A stretch of DNA of 12,341 nucleotides from an uncultured Rikenellaceae bacterium (lineage in GTDB: Bacteria; Bacteroidota; Bacteroidia; Bacteroidales; Rikenellaceae). A model generated the notes under the pieces. The model was not told where the DNA came from, searched no databases, and saw only the letters and a program-made list of their open reading frames with translations. Positions 6,980-12,341 of this stretch are shown piece by piece. Location: assembly GCA_947054185.1 (NCBI GenBank), contig CAMRVW010000056.1, positions 1-12,341 of the forward strand. Reading direction: 5' to 3'. Position numbers and translations under genes: made by a program. How positions within the stretch are numbered: the stretch's first letter is position 1; each line of letters opens with the position of its first letter.

Positions 6980-7459
6980 TTATCTTATGGCCACACCCAC
7001 CGCCTTTATGCCGCAACGCTCACCGCCACCGACACGTCGCAAAGAGATGAGGTAATTGCCCGGGCGGGCAAACCGTGCCGAATCGACAAGCGACACGACA
7101 TGTTCTGACGGCATATTGCGCGCATCACCCGACAGCGACACCGAATAATCGCCGCCCGACCTGACGCCGTCGGGGGTGAATACCTCGAACACCACACGCA
7201 GGGTATCGTCAAAGGGCAGGCGCTCGGTGGCTATCACCATGTCTATGCTTCTGAGTGTTAGTGTGTCGTCGTTATGAAAAGTGTAATAAAGCTCTCTCTC
7301 GCCCCACTCCTCGGCCGATACGTCGTAAAAGCGCTCGTAAATACACATACGGCTGCACGCGAAAGCCGACAGGGCCAATGCCGACACCGCCGCCGACACA
7401 AGCCACCCTTTCAGCCGGCAGACACCCGTGGGTATGTTGTCTCTCTGCATGCCACCCAT
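6980..7459 (-). CDS. gldH: GldH-like gliding-motility lipoprotein
   Basis: A 159-residue putative lipoprotein. A basic N-terminus (CRLKG) is followed by a hydrophobic segment and SAFAC, giving Cys35 as the probable lipidated residue; the lipobox is not ideal because -3 is Ala. The mature part is short and beta-rich (FYDVSAEEWGERELYYTFHNDD, then VVFEVFTPDG). GldH is one of the Bacteroidota gliding-motility (Gld) lipoproteins; homologues are also annotated in non-gliding Bacteroidales. The main support is position: gldH commonly follows the PSP1/ricT gene in this phylum. The ATG at 7459 shares one base with the ricT stop (TGATG), suggesting coupled translation. A second ATG at 7450 would shorten it by three residues. 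Sequence match is moderate, so the name is tentative. Confidence 0.65.
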   Translation of the reverse strand: MGGMQRDNIPTGVCRLKGWLVSAAVSALALSAFACSRMCIYERFYDVSAEEWGERELYYTFHNDDTLTLRSIDMVIATERLPFDDTLRVVFEVFTPDGVRSGGDYSVSLSGDARNMPSEHVVSLVDSARFARPGNYLISLRRVGGGERCGIKAVGVAIR

Positions 7460-8895
7460 CAGTTTGCAGCACCGTTACCGCCATCGCCTGCACCGCCACG
7501 ACGTCGGCGATTACGGCCGCCGTTACGACGATTGTGCCTCTGCCCGTCATCCCGGCCCTCTCGTGGCTGTCCTTCACGAGCCTGACGAGGTTGTCCCTCT
7601 CCCCGGGGCTCTCTGCGCGGCCCTTCGGCGCGAGACTGCTCTCCACGTTGCCCCTCGCCTCGTGACTGGTCGGCACGTTGCTCACCGCGTGATTGCGACC
7701 CTCCGCGTGACTGCCTGCCCTCGCGCGGCTGCTTGTCGCTGTCGTCACGACGGTCGCGGCGGCGTCTGTTGTCACGACGCCCCGACTTGCCGGTATCGAA
7801 ACGGGTGATGCTCTCCTCGCCCACAACATTCTTGAAATCGGGCAGTTGCTCCCGAGGTGCCGCATCCTGAGCCGACAGAAGGGTGTCGGGCTTCGAGCCG
7901 CGACGGTTCATCGACAATATCTCTTTTACACGCCTGAGCGGCACTGTCACTATGTTGACCGTGCTGCCCGGGTCTGACGAGAACGACAACTGCTTCTTGA
8001 ATATGTCGGCCTTGACCAGATAATAGCTCCCCTCCATCGTCTCAAGGGGGGCGTTGATCTTGGGGAACTCGCGTCGGGCATCCAAATAGGTGTCGACCTC
8101 GTAATTGAGGCAGCATTTGAGCTTGCCGCACTGCCCCGCAAGCTTCTGCGGGTTGAGCGATATCTCTTGGAAACGCGCCGAGTTGGTGGTGACCGACACA
8201 AAGCCGCTCATCCATGTGGAGCAACAGAGCTCACGCCCGCACGAGCCTATGCCGCCAATGCGACCGGCCTCCTGACGCGCACCTATCTGCTTCATCTCTA
8301 TGCGTATGCGAAACTGCTCGGCAAATATCTTTATCAGCTCGCGAAAATCTACTCTCTCGTCGGCGATGTAATAAAATATCGCCTTCATCTTGTCACCCTG
8401 ATACTCCACGTCGCCTATCTTCATGTTGAGCCCCAGATCGGCGGCTATGACGCGTGAACGTATCATGGTGGTATGCTCTAACGCTATGGCCTCCTGCCAC
8501 TTGACAATATCGGCAGCCTTGGCCTTGCGATATATCTTCTTGAACTCGACACCATCGGGTCTGAAACCGGTGCGCCTCATCTGCTTGGCCACCATATCGC
8601 CGGCCATGCTTACAATGCCTATATCGTGTCCCGGAGAGGCCTCCACCGCAACAATGTCGCCCACCTCAAGACGCAGGTCGGTGGCATTGCGGTAATAACC
8701 CTTGCGCGTATTCTTGAACCGCACCTCGAAGATATCGCCCGTCTGGGCCTCGGGAATGTCTGAGAGCCAGTCGTAAGCCCCCAACTTGTAACACCCGGGA
8801 CACGCCCTGGCCGACGACTCCTCGGGGGCTGCTCCGTTCTCAAAGGTACATCCGCGCCCGACATCTGTTCTATATTCTTTTTTAGAATCTTTCAT
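7459..8895 (-). CDS. ricT: PSP1 domain protein, RicT/YaaT homologue with Arg/Gly-rich tail
   Basis: A 478-residue PSP1-domain protein. In Bacillus the homologue RicT works with RicA and RicF in an Fe-S complex that promotes RNA processing; those partners are not in this window. The core (about 50-330) has VGDIVAVEA, the helix RELIKIFAEQFRIRIEMKQIGARQEA, and two Cys clusters, GSCGRELCC (Cys219, 224, 225) and GQCGKLKCC (Cys256, 261, 262). N-terminal Cys16, Cys32 and Cys35 (CPGC) are additional. Residues 368-478 are a low-complexity tail of Arg, Gly, Gln, Glu and Asp, probably disordered. I choose the ATG at 8895 (MKDSKKEYRTD) over the ATG at 9024, because the longer form adds 43 unlike residues and would start upstream of the near-consensus promoter at 8942-8972. 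It overlaps gldH by one base. Confidence 0.92.
   Translation of the reverse strand: MKDSKKEYRTDVGRGCTFENGAAPEESSARACPGCYKLGAYDWLSDIPEAQTGDIFEVRFKNTRKGYYRNATDLRLEVGDIVAVEASPGHDIGIVSMAGDMVAKQMRRTGFRPDGVEFKKIYRKAKAADIVKWQEAIALEHTTMIRSRVIAADLGLNMKIGDVEYQGDKMKAIFYYIADERVDFRELIKIFAEQFRIRIEMKQIGARQEAGRIGGIGSCGRELCCSTWMSGFVSVTTNSARFQEISLNPQKLAGQCGKLKCCLNYEVDTYLDARREFPKINAPLETMEGSYYLVKADIFKKQLSFSSDPGSTVNIVTVPLRRVKEILSMNRRGSKPDTLLSAQDAAPREQLPDFKNVVGEESITRFDTGKSGRRDNRRRRDRRDDSDKQPREGRQSRGGSQSRGEQRADQSRGEGQRGEQSRAEGPRREPRGEGQPRQAREGQPREGRDDGQRHNRRNGGRNRRRRGGAGDGGNGAAN
7462..7794 (-). repeat. Region encoding the imperfect RGE/GQ-rich tail of RicT
   Basis: These codons give residues 368-478 of RicT. The protein reads as loose repeats of SRGE, GEQSR, REGQPR and REGR units, flanked by basic blocks RRDNRRRRDRR and NRRRRGG. 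There is no exact DNA tandem repeat; the pattern is clearest at the amino-acid level. Such RGG-like tails often bind RNA or drive assembly, which here is inference. Confidence 0.7.
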
Positions 8896-8941
8896 ACATC
8901 TGTTTTTTAGAGGCCGCAACGCTCGCCGGCCTCCCGATTTG

Positions 8942-8972
8942 CAAAAATAAAAAAAATCGCCGCAACGGCAAA
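8942..8972 (-). promoter_or_regulatory. ricT-gldH promoter
   Basis: On the minus strand TTTG (8972-8969), a 19-nt spacer and TATTTTTG (8949-8942) match both Bacteroides sigma-ABfr elements exactly. Transcription would begin about 7 nt further on, leaving a leader of roughly 40 nt before the ATG at 8895. This is the best promoter match I found in the window. Confidence 0.75.
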
Positions 8973-9195
8973 GCGCCCCCTCACAACGGACTCTTTTCGC
9001 GATAACAAAACCGCCCGACATCATCGTCTCTCAGCCACACAAACCGCACACCCTCATGCTCCCGACAAAAATCACCACCCCTCCCGACAAAGTCGCCCTG
9101 TTACCGCACAATGGCGACACCTTTCTAAAGAGCCCCCTATTCTAACGCCGAAAGACCGGCTTTGCAGTCGGTCTTGAACACGAGTATATATCTCA
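8973..9195. other. Intergenic stretch between ssb and the ricT promoter
   Basis: With the ricT start set at 8895, the gap between ssb and ricT is 300 bp and holds no convincing gene. It contains the ssb terminator-like hairpin (9152-9175) and a weaker inverted repeat GTCGCC/GGCGAC at 9092-9097 and 9113-9118 with a 15-nt loop. The ricT promoter follows to the left. Confidence 0.5.
9152..9175 (-). terminator. Terminator-like hairpin downstream of ssb
   Basis: A 9-bp stem with one G-U pair is formed by 9152-9160 and 9167-9175 around a six-base loop, 20 nt past the ssb stop. The core CGGTCTT/AAGACCG is strong. No T-run follows on the minus strand, so it is either an atypical terminator or a 3'-end stabiliser. 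Confidence 0.5.
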
Positions 9196-9735
9196 TTAGA
9201 ACGGCAGATCGTCCACCCCGCCGTCTGTCATCTCAACGGCAGGTGTCTCGGGTGCCGGTGCGGCGTAAGAAGGAGCCGGCGCAGTATAAGAGGCTGCCGG
9301 TGTGCCTCCGTACGACTGCTGTTGCGGCTGCGAATACTGCTGTTGGGCGGGAGCGTTATAACCGCCGTCATATCCGCTTGCAGGCGCTGCCGGACGGTCG
9401 TTGTCGCCGCGACGGCCAAGCAGACGCAACTCATCGACATGAACCTCGGTGCTGTAACGCCTTATCTTGTTTTCATCCTCCCACTGACGCGTACGCAACT
9501 TACCCTCGACATATATCTGCGAACCCTTGCGCACATACATCTCCACGACATTTGACGTGCGTCTGTTGAATATGAGCGAATGCCACTCGGTATGATCTCG
9601 CGACTCCTGTGTGGAGGGGTTGTATATACGTTCGTTGGTGGCTATGTTGACACGCGCCATCTTGCCGCCGTCTTCAAATGTCCTCACCTCGGGGTCACTG
9701 CCCACATTACCGACCAATATGACTTTATTTACCAT
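9196..9735 (-). CDS. ssb: Single-stranded DNA-binding protein
   Basis: SSB coats single-stranded DNA and recruits replication and repair proteins through its C-terminal tip. The 179-residue protein has the OB fold at about 1-108, beginning MVNKVILVGNVGSDPEVR, with WHSLIF at 51-56 and GSQIYVEGKLRTRQWED at 71-87. A Gln/Pro/Ala/Gly/Tyr-rich linker follows at about 110-165. The acidic tip DDLPF occupies 175-179, the docking site for partner proteins. RarA, encoded elsewhere in this window, is a known SSB partner in E. coli, but there is no operon link here. The ATG at 9735 gives the canonical start. A -7 box lies just upstream and a hairpin follows the stop, so it is probably transcribed alone. 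Confidence 0.97.
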   Translation of the reverse strand: MVNKVILVGNVGSDPEVRTFEDGGKMARVNIATNERIYNPSTQESRDHTEWHSLIFNRRTSNVVEMYVRKGSQIYVEGKLRTRQWEDENKIRRYSTEVHVDELRLLGRRGDNDRPAAPASGYDGGYNAPAQQQYSQPQQQSYGGTPAASYTAPAPSYAAPAPETPAVEMTDGGVDDLPF

Positions 9736-9762
9736 TATTCCCGTTTTTTATTATTTAATCTC

Positions 9763-9770
9763 CAAAGATA
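9763..9770 (-). promoter_or_regulatory. Candidate -7 box of the ssb promoter
   Basis: TATCTTTG on the minus strand is a perfect TAnnTTTG match, 27 nt before the ssb ATG. The nearest TTTTTG (9788-9783) is only 12 nt away, shorter than the usual 19-21 nt, so the -33 element is uncertain. Confidence 0.5.
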
Positions 9771-9782
9771 ACATTTTTATTG

Positions 9783-9801
9783 CAAAAACACTCCGTTTTT
9801 G
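9783..9801. other. Inverted repeat CAAAAAC / GTTTTTG between the DUF5723 gene and ssb
   Basis: A perfect 7-bp inverted repeat with a 5-nt loop (ACTCC) lies just upstream of the ssb -7 box and about 95 nt past the DUF5723 gene stop. It could be an operator for ssb or a weak, A/T-rich terminator for the upstream operon. The sequence does not decide between them. The rest of 9736-9895 shows nothing else. Confidence 0.35.
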
Positions 9802-9895
9802 GCAAAAATGGCCCGAAAGCACATACAAAAACCGACACAAAAGCCCCGACACTCAAACCGATTCCCCATACATTGCAAACCAGAACCGCGCCATC

Positions 9896-11467
9896 TTACA
9901 ATGCGGGCACATCATCCTCTCCCTCTATTATAACGGCTCTGTCGGGGAAACTTCTGTCGAATATGATGACGTTACGGTCCTGACGTCTCTTTTTGCTCGC
10001 ACGGCTCTTTCTGTCCGTCCGCGCCGCACCGCCGGGGAAGTCTATTTTGGACGGGTTCACATTATCGCCATCATATATCTGATAGTCATGCACATAATCC
10101 ATATAATAAGACGACTGCCCGCCATCGCGTCTTTGAGTCTTTTCCGCTTTAGGCTCAGGCTCTTTGCCCCAGAAGAAGTTCATGCCGGCGCGATAAGAGA
10201 GGCTTCGCAGACCTCCCAGACCGCCTCCTAAAGAAGAGATGCTGAAATCGCTCAATGCATAAAACTGAAACCTCCTCAGGTTGGCCATAAGACCCACACC
10301 CACCGACAAAGGGTCGACCCTCTTGTTAGACAAGGCAGCAATGGCCGAGAAACGACCGTTTGCCGACGTATAACGATAACCAGCCGTAAGGGCGTAATAA
10401 GCTGTCTGGCTCCCGCCGAACGTACCCAAGAAATTCATGGAAAAGACATGGCGCGAATCACCCCTCAAATCATACTCACCGCTCATGTTCATTGTCATGG
10501 GTATGGCTTTGCCGTGTGCATATCCCGCCACAGTGTCTAAAGATACGCTTTTCAGAAGATCGTTATATATAGAGTCTATCGCATTGTCAAACGACAAAGA
10601 ACCCAATGAGGAGTCGAAATCTCCGAACCCCTCGAAGCGATACGAACCGTCACCCGTCGAACATATACGCGACGACGAACGCCCCGACCACTTGATGAAT
10701 CCCATGTCGGTCAATCCCAGACCGACACGCCACCTGCCATCGTCAGAGTGCCACTGACCGCCTATGTCGAACGCCATGCCAGGGTTGAGCACAGGGCTTA
10801 CAAAATCGCCCGTGCCGCTCAGGTTAAGGTTGCCGCCCGTTATATCCACCTCTCCCCTTATCAGGCTTCCGGTAACGTCCTTGTCTATGGTAAAGCGTGT
10901 GCTGTTGGTGTAAAGCCCGGCAATGCCTGCAATGAACTTCACCCGCCCGCCGACGCTGAAATTAGAGCCTATCTTGCGGTGATAACCCAAGGCTGTCTCG
11001 TTCCAGGCCATCACGTTACTCCTCAACGACAGGTCGAAACGTCCGGCATAACCCACCGGATTATCGAACAGATAAGCGAACAACCCCGCCGGATATGTCG
11101 AACCCGACGATATCCTCACACGGTCGGAAACGCTCACAAGACCGCCGTGTTTCAATCGCACTCCCACGTTAAACAGCTCCAACCCCATCTCAAACCTGAA
11201 AGCCTTGCCGTCGGCCTTGCGGGCGAGCTTGGCACCGTCTATATGACCGTTTTTGATAAACGAACCGTAACCTAACGAGGTGCCCACATTAATACCCACG
11301 GCACCCAACAACGGCAACGACAGGTATGAGCGTTCGGGCACAACGGCCGGATTGACATGCATGTTTTGCGGCGTGACTCCCACTGCGGTCATCATGTGCA
11401 TATCCTGCCCCTTAAGCGACGAGGCACAGGCCAGAAGCACCAATATAGTCAACAATATCTGTCTCAT
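9896..11467 (-). CDS. DUF5723 family outer-membrane-type protein
   Basis: A 523-residue exported protein of a Bacteroidota family of unknown function. The signal peptide is clear: MRQ, hydrophobic residues 4-16, and probable cleavage after LKG at 20. Near the mature N-terminus is VTPQNMHVNPAVVPERSY, the NPA motif typical of DUF5723 and related porin-like proteins. Most of the rest is strands alternating with Gly/Ser and aromatic residues, as expected of an outer membrane barrel, up to about residue 430 (AGMNFFWGKEP). The last 80 or so residues are polar and basic (KSRASKKRRQDR), ending in DRAVIIEGEDDVPAL, and may be a periplasmic tail. The ATG at 11467 is four bases past the stop of the upstream gene, so the two form an operon. 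The function is unknown. Confidence 0.8.
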   Translation of the reverse strand: MRQILLTILVLLACASSLKGQDMHMMTAVGVTPQNMHVNPAVVPERSYLSLPLLGAVGINVGTSLGYGSFIKNGHIDGAKLARKADGKAFRFEMGLELFNVGVRLKHGGLVSVSDRVRISSGSTYPAGLFAYLFDNPVGYAGRFDLSLRSNVMAWNETALGYHRKIGSNFSVGGRVKFIAGIAGLYTNSTRFTIDKDVTGSLIRGEVDITGGNLNLSGTGDFVSPVLNPGMAFDIGGQWHSDDGRWRVGLGLTDMGFIKWSGRSSSRICSTGDGSYRFEGFGDFDSSLGSLSFDNAIDSIYNDLLKSVSLDTVAGYAHGKAIPMTMNMSGEYDLRGDSRHVFSMNFLGTFGGSQTAYYALTAGYRYTSANGRFSAIAALSNKRVDPLSVGVGLMANLRRFQFYALSDFSISSLGGGLGGLRSLSYRAGMNFFWGKEPEPKAEKTQRRDGGQSSYYMDYVHDYQIYDGDNVNPSKIDFPGGAARTDRKSRASKKRRQDRNVIIFDRSFPDRAVIIEGEDDVPAL

Positions 11468-11471
11468 CGTC

Positions 11472-12341
11472 TTAGTCGTTTGAATCTAACTGCACGACGC
11501 CATTCACGCCTATTGTAAGGTTGAGTTTAAGGCTCGACCCTTTATAAATCTTGACATTACGTCTTTGAGAGGCATCGAGCGACGAGGCGCTTATATTGAA
11601 ACGCATCTTCTCTATGTCTGCAAAATCGTTAACCACCTCGGGGTTGAGATCCACCAATATGTAATTGCTCTGGTCTATCACCACAGGCGTGGCCATAGAC
11701 ATGGGCAGGTTGTTTTCGGTCGACGGTATCACTATCTTATCCATGACAAACGGTTTCTCCTCGCCATTTGCGGTAACACCTGAAAGATCGAGCGTCAGCT
11801 TCAACGGGAAAGAGTTGCTGCCTGTGATGGCCAATTGCGCCTTATTGACATTCACGTCCAAATCGAGGTCGACATCGTAAGTGTCGCTGTAAAATATGTC
11901 GCCGAACACCCCGTGAAGAGGTATGCCCAGCACTATAGAGCCGTCAAGCGCACATGTGCGGTCGTAATAGTTCTCCTGCACAACGGGCACTGTGCCATAG
12001 GGAGCCATAAGGTCGTCGTCCGACGGATTGGTTATGGCACTGAACGAAAACTCGACGGTGCGCAGCTCTTTGTTCAACAGGTCGGAGATGCCGGTGCCGC
12101 TGGCAGTGATTCCATTGTCTATCACGATGCTCGAAACACCCTCGCCCACATAAAAACGGGTCTTGTCATACCCTTCGTCAAGCTCAATCTCACGTCCGTC
12201 GGCCTTAAGGCTCGTCAATATCACGGCCACGGGAAGCACGAAGGTGTTTTTGAAGTTGATGGTAATGGAGGGGTCGGCCAAATAAATGTCACCCACATTG
12301 TTCAGAAAATCGTTTATGCCCTCCTCTATGGTTATGGTCGT
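11472..12341 (-). CDS. Partial gene, beta-rich putative exported protein, 5' end outside the window
   Basis: The last 289 residues of a protein whose start lies beyond the right edge. The frame is open to position 12341; the GTG at 12296 sits inside continuous coding sequence (EEGINDFLNNVGDIYLADP) and is unlikely to be the start. The visible part is rich in alternating hydrophobic strands and in Asp, Asn, Ser and Thr, with two similar segments, SITINFKNTFVLPVAVILT and GSNSFPLKLTLDLSGV, hinting at repeated beta-sandwich domains. It ends in LKLNLTIGVNGVVQLDSND. I do not recognise a named family. Its composition and its neighbour suggest a periplasmic or surface-anchored lipoprotein, but the signal sequence cannot be seen. 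It is the upstream gene of the operon with the DUF5723 protein. Confidence 0.75.
   Translation of the reverse strand, partial: TTITIEEGINDFLNNVGDIYLADPSITINFKNTFVLPVAVILTSLKADGREIELDEGYDKTRFYVGEGVSSIVIDNGITASGTGISDLLNKELRTVEFSFSAITNPSDDDLMAPYGTVPVVQENYYDRTCALDGSIVLGIPLHGVFGDIFYSDTYDVDLDLDVNVNKAQLAITGSNSFPLKLTLDLSGVTANGEEKPFVMDKIVIPSTENNLPMSMATPVVIDQSNYILVDLNPEVVNDFADIEKMRFNISASSLDASQRRNVKIYKGSSLKLNLTIGVNGVVQLDSND

Noticed and set aside
7272..7865. Minus-strand 197-codon frame overlapping the RicT tail
   Set aside because: It is an alternate frame of the Arg/Gly-rich coding region; the RicT frame is supported by domain, promoter and gldH overlap.
1..12341. tRNA, rRNA, insertion sequences or phage genes
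   Set aside because: I saw no cloverleaf with a GTTCRANNC arm, no rRNA motifs, and no transposase, integrase or terminal inverted repeats flanked by target duplications.

Overview
The window looks like a chromosomal segment of a Bacteroidales-type bacterium (phylum Bacteroidota). The evidence is a GldH-like lipoprotein next to a PSP1/RicT protein, a DUF5723 outer-membrane-type protein, a KdsA for lipopolysaccharide Kdo (so Gram-negative), promoters of the Bacteroides type (TTTG, 19 nt, TAnnTTTG), and weak Shine-Dalgarno signals. Isoleucine is often coded by ATA. I see no phage, transposon, CRISPR, rRNA or tRNA.

Layout. Left block: a DUF2461 gene (+, 113-793) converges on a two-gene rarA-kdsA operon (-, 3216 down to 1109). 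The 315-bp gap between them carries a degenerate array of about 15-bp repeats (core TTGGGAA), a perfect hairpin, and an intrinsic terminator for kdsA. Middle block: divergent from rarA, a YfcE-like metallophosphoesterase (+, 3490-3984) abuts a POTRA/beta-barrel outer membrane protein (+, 3985-6015). These converge on trmB (-, 6832-6110). Right block, all on the minus strand: a partial exported-type protein running off the right edge, a DUF5723 protein 4 nt downstream of it, then ssb, then ricT and gldH overlapping by 1 nt, then trmB.

Functionally this is mostly housekeeping. It covers envelope (Kdo synthesis, an outer membrane barrel, GldH, the DUF5723 pair), genome maintenance (RarA, SSB) and tRNA or RNA biology (TrmB, RicT). 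The least explained elements are the repeat array at 823-1060, a doubled TTTGCAAA palindrome in front of trmB, the 111-residue Arg/Gly-rich tail of RicT, and two envelope gene pairs of unknown role. I find no clear case for a complete new multi-gene system; the repeat array is the best candidate for something undescribed.
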